From Acidobacteriota bacterium (GTDB lineage Bacteria > Acidobacteriota > Polarisedimenticolia > J045): DNA of 35,590 nucleotides. The position numbers were made by a program, and so were the translations under genes. Location: assembly GCA_003696075.1 (NCBI GenBank), contig RFHH01000138.1:1-35590 (forward strand). Reading direction: 5' to 3'. The notes below the pieces were generated by a model, which was given only the letters and a program-made list of their open reading frames with translations, did not search any database and was not told the origin of the DNA. Positions 25,269 to 32,763 of this stretch are shown here, piece by piece (the first letter of the stretch is position 1; every line of letters starts with the position of its first letter).

Positions 25269-25711
25269 CGTTCCTCCACCCGACGTGCCCGCGCCGAGGC
25301 GGGCCGGACCGCGGCCCGCGCCCGCCCGGCGAGCCGCCCGAGATCGACGACGAGATCGAGCCGCTCGTCCCCTCCCAGGTAGACGACGGGGGCTTCCGCC
25401 TCGAGCGCCCGGCGGAGTTCCTCGAGCTCCCGCCTGAGTCGGCGCTCCTCCTCCGCGAGCCGCTCCGCCCGCGCCGGCGGCCGCTCTCCGGCGGCGCGTC
25501 CGGCAAGCCACAGTGCCGCGGGCGCGATCGCGGCGGCGGCCAGCGCCACCGCGAGAGCGCGGCGTCCCGTGCGGCGGCGCGGCTGCTCGCGCAGGCGGCG
25601 CATCACCGAGTCGGTGAAGCCCTCCCCCGCCGCCGGGACCGGAAGCTCGGCCAGTTCCCGCGCCAGCCAATCGCCCGACCGCTCGCGGCCGTCCGCCCCG
25701 CTCCGGCTCAT
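25265..25711 (-). CDS. probable membrane anti-sigma factor
   Basis: The 148-residue protein is encoded directly after an ECF sigma factor, overlapping its gene by four bases, and has the layout of a single-pass anti-sigma factor. A cytoplasmic helical part (DWLARELAELPVPAAGEGFTDSVMRRL) is followed by a basic stretch, one membrane helix (about 51-69), and an outer part with a coiled coil (RLAEEERRLRRELEELRRALEAE). The HxxxCxxC zinc motif of common anti-sigma domains is absent; the protein has no cysteine at all. The sequence alone would not identify it; the call rests on position and topology. The ATG follows GGGAGGTCGCGAGCG. Confidence 0.7.
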   Translation of the reverse strand: MSRSGADGRERSGDWLARELAELPVPAAGEGFTDSVMRRLREQPRRRTGRRALAVALAAAAIAPAALWLAGRAAGERPPARAERLAEEERRLRRELEELRRALEAEAPVVYLGGDERLDLVVDLGRLAGRARAAVRPASARARRVEER

Positions 25712-26298
25712 CGCTCGCGACCTCCCGCCAATGACGCCAGCTCGGCCCGCAGTCGTTCGCGGCCCCGGAAGATCCGCGACTTCACCGTGCCCTCCCGCGT
25801 ACCGAGCAGGCCGGCGATTTCCGCATGGCTCCACCCCATCACGTCGTGGAGCACGACGGGGACGCGGTACCGCATCGGCAGGCCGGCCAGCGCCGCCGAG
25901 AGCCTCTTCCGGAGCTCCGTGCGGTAGACCGCGTCCTCCGGCCCGGCCCGCCGCCCGTTGATCCCGCCGGAGGGCCCGCCCTCCTCGGGAGCCGGCTCCG
26001 GCGAGGCGCCCAGCAGGCGCCGACGGCGCTCCCGGCGCTCGGCGGATCGGAGGAGGTTGGTCGCGATCGTGAAGAGGAACGCCCGCAGCCGCCCGTCCTC
26101 CCGGTAGCGCGGGAGGTGGCGATAGAAGGCCAGAAACGTCTCCTGCGCCAGATCCTCCGCCATCGCATGCGAGCCCGACATGCGGGTCAGGTACCCCACG
26201 AGGGCATCCTTGTGGCGGTCCACCAGCATGGCGAACGCACGCTCCTCCCCGGCCCGGGTCCGGGCCACCAGCTCGGAGTCCGTGGGCTGCCGGGGCAT
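25708..26298 (-). CDS. ECF-type RNA polymerase sigma factor
   Basis: The 196-residue sigma factor of the extracytoplasmic-function group has region 2 at about residues 20-90 (AFAMLVDRHKDALVGYLTRM, AEDLAQETFLAFYRHLP, RLRAFLFTIATNLLRSAERR) and region 4 at about 135-190 (LAGLPMRYRVPVVLHDVMGWSHAEIAGLLG, GTVKSRIFRGRERLR). It redirects RNA polymerase to a small set of promoters when released by its anti-sigma factor. The linker (EPAPEEGGPSGGINGRRAGPED) is somewhat long. The ATG at 26298 is the only start that fits the conserved region, although AGAGG is unusually close to it. A GGAACC-N16-CGT site just upstream suggests that it drives its own operon. Confidence 0.93.
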   Translation of the reverse strand: MPRQPTDSELVARTRAGEERAFAMLVDRHKDALVGYLTRMSGSHAMAEDLAQETFLAFYRHLPRYREDGRLRAFLFTIATNLLRSAERRERRRRLLGASPEPAPEEGGPSGGINGRRAGPEDAVYRTELRKRLSAALAGLPMRYRVPVVLHDVMGWSHAEIAGLLGTREGTVKSRIFRGRERLRAELASLAGGRER

Positions 26299-26310
26299 CC
26301 TCTCGTCCGC

Positions 26311-26339
26311 TACAACGCCGCTTCCGCCGATCCGGTTCC
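26311..26339 (-). promoter_or_regulatory. ECF-type promoter of the sigma factor operon
   Basis: Minus-strand GGAACC (26334-26339), 16 bases, then CGTTGTA (26311-26317) matches the GGAACC/CGT form recognised by many ECF sigma factors, consistent with autoregulation. It ends 12 bases before the ATG at 26298, so the transcript leader would be very short. Confidence 0.45.
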
Positions 26340-26404
26340 CGCAGCGGCTCGACCGCTGGGGCCGGCGGCCGTACCCATAAGGGATGGAAGGCGGGCCGGC
26401 AAAC

Positions 26405-26431
26405 CGGAGCCGCGCGCCCGTCGCGGCTCCG
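26405..26431. repeat. perfect 10-bp inverted repeat in the divergent intergenic region
   Basis: CGGAGCCGCG (26405-26414) and CGCGGCTCCG (26422-26431) flank a 7-base loop. It sits between the divergent sigma factor and acyltransferase genes, next to the TACGAT -10 of the latter. It could be a DNA operator or a barrier hairpin; its sequence gives no clue to a binding protein. Confidence 0.45.
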
Positions 26432-26434
26432 CGA

Positions 26435-26440
26435 TACGAT
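26435..26440 (+). promoter_or_regulatory. -10-like element of the CelD-like acyltransferase gene
   Basis: TACGAT keeps T1, A2, A5 and T6 of the consensus. Transcription would start near 26447, about 26 bases before the TTG start. No -35 was found; the inverted repeat at 26405-26431 occupies that region, so an activator or repressor might act there. Confidence 0.35.
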
Positions 26441-26472
26441 GAGCGGCGGCCCGTCCCCGCAGGAGGTCGCCG

Positions 26473-27732
26473 TTGAGCCGCCCCGCCGCCGCGTACCCGC
26501 CGATCCCGCGCCGGGAAAGCCCTCCGGGTCCCGCGCCCGCGGCGGCCCTCCGGCACCCGGCGGCGTCCGGACCGCGCCGGATGCGCGTCGAGCGCGTTCC
26601 GCTCCCCGCACTCGGAGAGGCCTGGCGGGAGCTCGAGGCGCGGGCGCGGACGCGGAACATCTTTGTCTCCTGGCAGTTCCAGCGAACGTGGTGGGAGCAC
26701 TTCCACCACGGAAAGCAGGGCCGCGTCTACCTGGTCCGCGGGCCGGACGGGCGTCCGGTGGCGATCGTTCCCCTGTACGTCGAGCGGCGCCGCTACCGCT
26801 TCGGCACCGCCCGGGTTCTCTCCAACGTCGGCGCCGGTGCCGTGGTCAATCCCGACTTCCTCGACGCCCTGGTGGAACCGGACCGGGAGGAGGAGGTGGC
26901 ACGAGCGCTGGCGCCTCACGTGCTGGCCGACCCGACGTGGGACTTCGCCGACCTGAACGAGCTCCCGCCGGACGGGTCCCTGCCCAGGATCGCGCGAGTC
27001 TGGGCGAGGCGCTACGGGATCTTTTTCAGCGCCGAACGGCGGGCCACCTGCCCGTACGTGCCGCTGCCCGGTTCGTTCGAGACCTACCTGGCGATGCGCC
27101 CCGCCAAGTTCCGGCACCGCGTGCGTCGATGCCGCCGCCGGATCGAGCGCGACCTGGGTGTCCGCTGGCGGGAGGTCGGTCCGGACCTCGAGCCGGCGCA
27201 CGGCGCCGCCATCCTGAAGGATCTCCACCAGCGCCGGATGGAGTCGCGGGGCCGCTCGGGGAACTTCTCGAGGCGCGCCTACTTCGACTTCCATCGCGAT
27301 CTCATCGAACGCCTCGCGGATTCGGGAGGTCTCGCCCTGTTCATTCTCATGAGTGGGGGCCGGCCGATCGCCACCCACTACGGATTCCTGCACGACGGCG
27401 TCTACTTCGGCTATCAAATGGGGTTCGCACCGCGCTATCACCGATACTCGCCCGGTTTCTACATGACCGGGGTGATCATGGAAAAGCTGATCGAGCGGGG
27501 CTATCGCGAGATGAACCTCTTGCGCGGGACCGACGCCTGGAAGTTCCGCTGGACCGACCGCACGCGGCACACGATCCGGGTGACCCTCCTGCGCCCGGGT
27601 TGGCGCTCGTCGCTGGCCCGCCTTCGCGCCGCGCTGAGCGCCCCTCCGGCGCTGGTGCTGCGCTTCCTGATCGGGCGGGACGCGTTCGACGAGCTGCGGC
27701 GCGCCTGGCGCCGCCTGGCCGACGCGCGCTGA
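26473..27732 (+). CDS. CelD/BcsL-like GNAT-fold acyltransferase
   Basis: The 419-residue protein resembles the CelD/BcsL and FemAB-like acyltransferases found in polysaccharide and exopolymer synthesis clusters. Features are NIFVSWQFQRTWWEHF near residue 64, an N-terminal half with VAIVPLYVERRRYRFGTARVLSNVGA, and a C-terminal GNAT half. The C-terminal half includes LHQRRMESRGRSGNFSRRAYFDFHRDLIERL, ALFILMSGGRPIATHYGFLHDGVYFGYQMGF, and SPGFYMTGVIMEKLIERGYREMNLLRGTDAWKFRW. The donor is probably an acyl-CoA; the acceptor is unknown. The TTG start is chosen because AGGAGG lies eight bases before it; the first in-frame ATG (26581) has no such site but would also keep the whole domain. It is divergent from the ECF operon and followed 71 bases later by the GH38 gene. 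Confidence 0.85.
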   Translation: MSRPAAAYPPIPRRESPPGPAPAAALRHPAASGPRRMRVERVPLPALGEAWRELEARARTRNIFVSWQFQRTWWEHFHHGKQGRVYLVRGPDGRPVAIVPLYVERRRYRFGTARVLSNVGAGAVVNPDFLDALVEPDREEEVARALAPHVLADPTWDFADLNELPPDGSLPRIARVWARRYGIFFSAERRATCPYVPLPGSFETYLAMRPAKFRHRVRRCRRRIERDLGVRWREVGPDLEPAHGAAILKDLHQRRMESRGRSGNFSRRAYFDFHRDLIERLADSGGLALFILMSGGRPIATHYGFLHDGVYFGYQMGFAPRYHRYSPGFYMTGVIMEKLIERGYREMNLLRGTDAWKFRWTDRTRHTIRVTLLRPGWRSSLARLRAALSAPPALVLRFLIGRDAFDELRRAWRRLADAR

Positions 27733-27803
27733 TCCGGCTTCCCTCTCCTGCCGGACCGCCGTAGTCTTTTCCCGACCGGGTCCGGTCCCGGGAGGAGGCG
27801 AAG

Positions 27804-30800
27804 ATGTCGAGAAACGTGGTCGGCGCGCTGCTCGCGGCCGCAGCCTGCGCGGCGAGTGCCGGACTCGCGTACACGCCCGGCAGCGGGACCGTCTACAGCG
27901 ACGATTTCGAGGGAATCCTCGACCCCGACTGGGAGCAGGGGAACGGCTTCGGCCAGCCCTCCCCCTGGACGCAGAAAGCGGACGGCGGGGACACGTCCTT
28001 CTACGCCGACGGGAGGGGGCCGTTCCCCAGCTCGCCCACGAAGCACTGGGCGAGGCATCCCGCCTACCCGGTCCCGGCCGAGACCTTCTCGATCGCCTTC
28101 GAGTACCGGGCGGAGCGAAGCGGGACCTACATCTTCGATCTCGACCTCGAGCAGCGGGCACCGGAGCTGCGCAAGTATCGCCTTCACGTGGCCGGCGACG
28201 GCACGGTGTCCCTGTGGCGCTCGGAGGGGGACGCGATGGTCCAGATGGCGGCCAGCGCGGCCGGGCTCATCCCATACAACCGCAAGCGCTGGATCCGCCT
28301 GGCCATCGAGTCCGACCCCAGCGGGCATCCGCGGGTCCGGTGCCGTGTCTGGGACGGAGGTGCGACGGCGGAGCCGACCGGTTGGGACCTCGACTTCCTC
28401 GACGACCGCGACACGATCGCGCGGGTCCACCGGTTCGAGTTGACGGCCGACGGCGATCCCGGCGTGGAGACGTGGGTCGACGACCTCGACGTCTTCGGGG
28501 ACATGTCGATCGGGGTCGACTCGTCGATCAAGACGATCTACCTCATGGAGATCAGCCACCTCGACATCGGCTTCACCAAGCCTCCGGACGACATCGAGGA
28601 GTTCGCCAAGACGCATCTCGATCAGGTTCTCGACAACATGGACATCGCCCCGGACTACCGGTGGACGATCGAAAACGGCTGGTGGCTCGACCGCTGGTGG
28701 GAGCGTTCGACGGAGGCGGAACACCAGCGCATGATCGACCGGCTGCGGGAGGGACGCATCCGGCTCGCCGCCGGCTACGCCAACATGCACACGACCAAAG
28801 TGGGGCACGAGGAGCTCGCCCGCTGCCTGTACTATTCGACGCGGTTCGGCCGCGAGCACGGCATCCCGGTCCGCTTCTGGATCACCGATGACGTCCCGGG
28901 ATCGACCTTCGCACTCCCCGAGCTGCTTTCCCGCGCCGGCGTGGAGTTCTACATCGGCGGGATGAACACCTCGTTCGGCGGGAAGCTGACGCTTCCCGAC
29001 CACGGGCACCGTCCCTTCTGGTGGGTCGGACCGGACGGGAGCCGCGTTCTGGCGTGGATCACGTTCGACAGTTACGCCGAGGCGTTCAACTGGGGCTTTT
29101 CCTTCTTCGACACGTTCGACGATCTGCACGAGAAGCTCGGGAAGCGGCTGCCGGAGGTCGAGGAATCGGGCTACCCCTTCCCCGAGATGCTGCTCATGCG
29201 CGGCTTCGACAATCACTACCAGGGATTCAAGGCGAGGAACCTTGTCAACCAGTGGAACCAGACCTACCAGAACCCGAAGTTCATCCTCGCCAACCCCGAC
29301 GAGTTTTTCGACCACATGCTGGCCACCTACGGCCCCGATGCCTTCCCCTCCTACAGCGGCGATTTCGGCGCGGCGTGGTCACCGAGCAACGCGGGGGCCC
29401 CCAACACCCAGCGCTGGGTGCGGGAGGCGCACCGGGACGCGCGGACCGCGGAGGCGCTGCTCGCGGCGGGAGCCGCGATCGACGGTGACCCCGTCCCGGC
29501 CGACGACATCCGGTTCATGTACCGGAAGATGATCGAATCGGACGAGCACTCGGGCGCCGGGGGCTGGCCGGGCTATTTCACCCCCGAGGAGATGGACCGG
29601 AACAACCGCATCCACCTCTCCTACGCCCGCGATGCCCGCGACACCGCCGCGCGGCTCGTCGACCAGGGCCTGGACCGCGCGCTGGCGGACCTCCCCGCCA
29701 CGGGCGACGCGATCGTGGCGGTCAACCCGCTGGGCCATACTCGCGACGGCTGGGTTCGTCAGGCCCTCCCCGCTTCGCTCTACGACACCGAGTTCCGGAT
29801 CGTCGAGCGAGGGACCGGCGTCGAGGTACCGTTCCAGCGGTTCGACGCCACCCGCGAGGTGCTGTTCCGCGCACGATCGGTTCCCGCCGTCGGGTACCGC
29901 GTCTACGATCTCCTGCCGGGCACCCCTTCGGCCGTGCCGGACGGCGTGCTCGACGTGACGCCGGCGGCCATCGAAAACGACTTCTACCGCATCGAGGTGG
30001 ACCCGGCGACGGGCGCCATCACCAGCCTCTACGACAAAACGCGCGGGCGGGAGATGATCGATACCGCATCCCCCTACCGGTTCAACGAGCTGGCCTCGAA
30101 CACGAAGCAGGAGTACGACAGCCAGCAGCCGCCGGTCGCGGAGCCGCCCGACTCGGCCACGGTCACCGTGGGCAGCTCCGGTCCGCTCTTGGGAGAGCTG
30201 GTCGTCGACCGCACGGGCACCCCCCACGTGAGGACCTACTACCGGCTCTATCGCGGTGAGGATCGGGTCGAGATCGAGAACGTGCTCGACCGCGACCAGA
30301 TGCCGTATGTCCCCCAGAGCATCGGTACGCGGGCCTACGTGGTTACGATGCCCTTCGACATCCACGACTTCCAGATCCGAAGCGAGACGACGACGCGGTT
30401 TCTGGATCCCGTGGCCGACTCCTTCGCTCGGCCCAGCGTGTTCGACTGGCACAATGTCGAACACACCCTCGCGTTCTTCGATGCCACCGCGGGCGTGCTC
30501 TACGCGCTCGACAACGCGGTGGCCCATCATTTCGAGAACCTGTCGAGTCTCGCATCGGCCTCCTATTCGACCGGTGACGCTCTCCTGCTTTCCCGACTGG
30601 TCGACCGGAGCGACGAGTACGAGTACGAAGACGGTCATGTCGGGCCGTACGACGTGGAGCCCGGCGCGCCTCACGTGTATCACTTCACCCATCACATCCG
30701 CGCCGCGGATCCCTCCTTCGATCCTGCGGCCGCCAGTTCGTTCGGGTTCGAGGCGCTCACTCCGCTCCGGAGCCGCCTGGTCGGTCGGCGGCCCGGCAAT

Positions 30801-31298
30801 CTTCCCGACGACGCGGCCTCCTTCTTCCGAGCCGAGCCGTCGGGCGTCCGCATGTACACGGTCAAACCCGCTGACGATGGGGACGGGGTGGTGGTGAGGC
30901 TCACCGAGCTGCTCGGTTCGACGACGACCGCCACCGTCAGCTCCGATACGTTCGAGATTCTCGATGCCGAATCGGTCGAGGCGGACGAGGAGGGAGGAAC
31001 CCCGCTGAGCGTGGGCAGCACCGGTGCCGCCGTGCCGCTCGGCCCCTTCCAAACCGCGACGGTGAGGCTCCGCGTCCGCCCCGCCTGGGCTCCGATCACG
31101 CTCTCCGTGACGCGGGACGATGCAGCCGGAACGGTGCACCTCGAGTGGACGGGAGGGGTGGCACCGTACACGCTGCGGAGGGCGCGCGATGCGAGGTTCA
31201 CCACCGACCCCGTGACGCTTCTGGACGAGGAGCCGGAAAGCTCGTACGACGATCCCGTTCTTCGGGACGGGGTGTCCTACTTCTACCTCGTCCGGTAG
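27804..31298 (+). CDS. secreted GH38 alpha-mannosidase-like enzyme
   Basis: The 1,164-residue exported enzyme belongs to glycoside hydrolase family 38, zinc-dependent retaining alpha-mannosidases. A signal peptide (residues 1-22, GALLAAAACAASAGLAYT) is followed by a lectin-like beta-sandwich (about 28-235, beginning YSDDFEGILDPDW). The catalytic domain has zinc ligands His252 and Asp254 in ISHLDIGFT, the probable nucleophile in WITDDVPG (Asp362/Asp363 region), and a third zinc ligand, His582, in SDEHSGAGGW. A C-terminal beta-rich half (about 665 on, NDFYRIEVDPATGAITSLYD) matches GH38 C-terminal domains, and a fibronectin-like tail (APITLSVTRDDAAGTVHLEW) ends the protein. The catalytic motifs differ from lysosomal/Golgi HNDPGW and FGH forms, so specificity is uncertain. 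The ATG follows GGGAGGAGGCGAAG. Confidence 0.88.
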   Translation: MSRNVVGALLAAAACAASAGLAYTPGSGTVYSDDFEGILDPDWEQGNGFGQPSPWTQKADGGDTSFYADGRGPFPSSPTKHWARHPAYPVPAETFSIAFEYRAERSGTYIFDLDLEQRAPELRKYRLHVAGDGTVSLWRSEGDAMVQMAASAAGLIPYNRKRWIRLAIESDPSGHPRVRCRVWDGGATAEPTGWDLDFLDDRDTIARVHRFELTADGDPGVETWVDDLDVFGDMSIGVDSSIKTIYLMEISHLDIGFTKPPDDIEEFAKTHLDQVLDNMDIAPDYRWTIENGWWLDRWWERSTEAEHQRMIDRLREGRIRLAAGYANMHTTKVGHEELARCLYYSTRFGREHGIPVRFWITDDVPGSTFALPELLSRAGVEFYIGGMNTSFGGKLTLPDHGHRPFWWVGPDGSRVLAWITFDSYAEAFNWGFSFFDTFDDLHEKLGKRLPEVEESGYPFPEMLLMRGFDNHYQGFKARNLVNQWNQTYQNPKFILANPDEFFDHMLATYGPDAFPSYSGDFGAAWSPSNAGAPNTQRWVREAHRDARTAEALLAAGAAIDGDPVPADDIRFMYRKMIESDEHSGAGGWPGYFTPEEMDRNNRIHLSYARDARDTAARLVDQGLDRALADLPATGDAIVAVNPLGHTRDGWVRQALPASLYDTEFRIVERGTGVEVPFQRFDATREVLFRARSVPAVGYRVYDLLPGTPSAVPDGVLDVTPAAIENDFYRIEVDPATGAITSLYDKTRGREMIDTASPYRFNELASNTKQEYDSQQPPVAEPPDSATVTVGSSGPLLGELVVDRTGTPHVRTYYRLYRGEDRVEIENVLDRDQMPYVPQSIGTRAYVVTMPFDIHDFQIRSETTTRFLDPVADSFARPSVFDWHNVEHTLAFFDATAGVLYALDNAVAHHFENLSSLASASYSTGDALLLSRLVDRSDEYEYEDGHVGPYDVEPGAPHVYHFTHHIRAADPSFDPAAASSFGFEALTPLRSRLVGRRPGNLPDDAASFFRAEPSGVRMYTVKPADDGDGVVVRLTELLGSTTTATVSSDTFEILDAESVEADEEGGTPLSVGSTGAAVPLGPFQTATVRLRVRPAWAPITLSVTRDDAAGTVHLEWTGGVAPYTLRRARDARFTTDPVTLLDEEPESSYDDPVLRDGVSYFYLVR

Positions 31299-31397
31299 GT
31301 GCGGCGACTGGCGGCCCGGCACGCGCCCCGCCCCGGGACACCGAAGGCGCGCGCCGGGCCACGATGGGCCGGCCGCCGGGATCGGCCGGAGCCGAGC

Positions 31398-32291
31398 TCA
31401 GGACTTGCCGCCGCAGGGATTCATTCCCGACTTCCCGCCACAGGGGTTCATCCCCGACTTCCCGCCGCAGGGATTCATTTCCGACTTCCCGCCGCAGGGA
31501 TTCATCCCCGACTTCCCTCCACAGGGGTTCATCCCCGACTTCCCGCCGCAGGGGTTCATGGCCGCCCCGGATGCCGCGTTGCTGGCGACCAGGCTCACGC
31601 CGATCGAGATCTCCTGACCGACCTTCGTTCCGATCAGATCCGCGCCAGCCGGCCCCGTCACCCCGAAATCGGCCAGCCGCACGGTGAACTCGCCGCGGCC
31701 GGCGAGGAGGTCTCCCGGCATCTTCTGGCGTGTCTTCTCGCTCTCGGGAAGGTAGGTGACGCGGGCCGGGAAACTCACGCGCTTCGTCCTTCCGCGAACG
31801 GTGAGCTTCCCGGTGACATCCATCGAGTAGGTCTTGAACTCGCGCGACGATTTCAAGCTCTTGACATTTCGGACGCCGTCGATCGTGAACCGGATCGAGG
31901 GATGGCGCGCCGCATCGAGCCAGTCGCGGCCTTGGAGATGTTCATCCCGGAGCGGAATGCCGGTCTTGAGGCTCGAGACGGGAACGGTGAGCTCGCCGCG
32001 GGCGCCTCGCTCCGGGTGCATGGGATCGAATTCGATCCAGCCCGACACCGCGTTCGACGTGCCCACGATGTCCTCCAGGGGGGCCTCGCTCTTGAACGTC
32101 ACGACATTGCGGCCCATCGGGTCGTCGACGGCGAATCGGATGGGTCCCTTGCCGCCGCAGGGATTCATGCCCCGCGGGTGATGGCGGCTGGCCGACTTCG
32201 GTGCAGCGGCGGCCGGACCGGGGACGACAGCGGCGGCCAGGGCCATGGCGGCCGCGAGAGCGGCGAGGGGATAGATCCTGGCGATTCTCAT
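31398..32291 (-). CDS. exported YceI-family protein with seven MNPCGGK motifs
   Basis: The 297-residue protein has a signal peptide (1-30, ending GPAAAA). One MNPCGGK motif follows at residues 42-48, then a YceI lipocalin-like domain (about 50-240). Typical YceI features include SEAPLEDIVGTSNAVSGWIEFD, VPVSSLKTGIPLRDEHLQGRDWLDAARHPSIRF and KLTVRGRTKRVSFPARV; members bind isoprenoid lipids in a beta barrel. The C-terminus is six tandem 9-residue units, MNPCGGKSG (one reads MNPCGGKSE; the last is cut at MNPCGGKS), residues 245-297. All seven cysteines of the protein lie in these motifs. A thiol-based role (metal binding, cross-linking or modification) is an inference. The ATG at 32291 follows AAAGGAGC. 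It is the last gene of the FGE operon. Confidence 0.88.
   Translation of the reverse strand: MRIARIYPLAALAAAMALAAAVVPGPAAAAPKSASRHHPRGMNPCGGKGPIRFAVDDPMGRNVVTFKSEAPLEDIVGTSNAVSGWIEFDPMHPERGARGELTVPVSSLKTGIPLRDEHLQGRDWLDAARHPSIRFTIDGVRNVKSLKSSREFKTYSMDVTGKLTVRGRTKRVSFPARVTYLPESEKTRQKMPGDLLAGRGEFTVRLADFGVTGPAGADLIGTKVGQEISIGVSLVASNAASGAAMNPCGGKSGMNPCGGKSGMNPCGGKSEMNPCGGKSGMNPCGGKSGMNPCGGKS
31401..31559 (-). repeat. 27-bp tandem repeat encoding MNPCGGKSG units
   Basis: Six in-phase units of 27 bases encode the C-terminal tail of the YceI protein. Units differ almost only at third codon positions (AAC/AAT, TGC/TGT), plus one change that turns SG into SE. This shows selection for the peptide rather than recent copying of identical DNA. 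Opposite-strand open frames here (PPQGFIPDF repeats) are mirror readings. Confidence 0.92.
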
Positions 32292-32403
32292 CTTCGAAGC
32301 TCCTTTGCCGCGGAACCCGCAAGCGCCTCCCGAAGACGCGGCCGCGAAGCGGTCCGGATCCGGAAATGCGGCGTCTTGGGGTCTCCAGGGCGGGATCCGG
32401 GGC

Positions 32404-32763
32404 TCAGCCCCGGGCGAGGCGTTCCCGGCGGCGCCGGCGAACGACCTCCAGGAAATGAATGCCGGCGGCGAGCAGCCAGGCCGGCGCGGTGAGCGAAAGC
32501 ACCGAAAGGGCGTTCTTGTCGAGGACCCCCTTCGGCGTCGGTAGAAGGCCCAGGTGGAACTCCGGGCGGCGCACCGTCCGCTCCACCTTCGCCCCGTCGT
32601 AAAACCCGGCGGCGGCCAGGGGATCGGAAGGGTCGACGGGCGCCGACACCGTCTCGACCACCTCGAATTTCGTGTAGTAGTGGCGTCCCGTGGCGACCCA
32701 CATGCCCAGCGAGACGAGCGTGGCCGCTGCGGCGAGCGCCGTGACGATCGTTTTCGGTTTCAT
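32404..32763 (-). CDS. small membrane protein of unknown family
   Basis: The 119-residue protein has a hydrophobic helix near each end: KTIVTALAAAATLVSLGMWVA (about 4-24) and ALSVLSLTAPAWLLAAGIHFLEVV (about 85-108). Between them lies a roughly 60-residue segment, probably outside (KFEVVETVSAPVDPSDPLAAAGFYDG, then EFHLGLLPTPKG). It ends with the basic tail RRRRRERLARG, which by the positive-inside rule points to the cytoplasm. It has no cysteine. I do not recognise the family. The ATG overlaps the stop of the FGE homologue by four bases and the YceI gene follows 112 bases later, so it is probably part of the same system, perhaps anchoring the two exported proteins. Confidence 0.7.
   Translation of the reverse strand: MKPKTIVTALAAAATLVSLGMWVATGRHYYTKFEVVETVSAPVDPSDPLAAAGFYDGAKVERTVRRPEFHLGLLPTPKGVLDKNALSVLSLTAPAWLLAAGIHFLEVVRRRRRERLARG

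Noticed and set aside
31401-31559. CRISPR-like array
   Set aside because: The 27-bp repeats are contiguous without spacers and lie in frame inside the YceI gene, so they are a coding tandem repeat.
31145-31687. Plus-strand repeat proteins (PPQGFIPDF or TSRRRDSFP units)
   Set aside because: They are mirror readings of the MNPCGGK-coding repeat and lack starts with ribosome sites or any domain.
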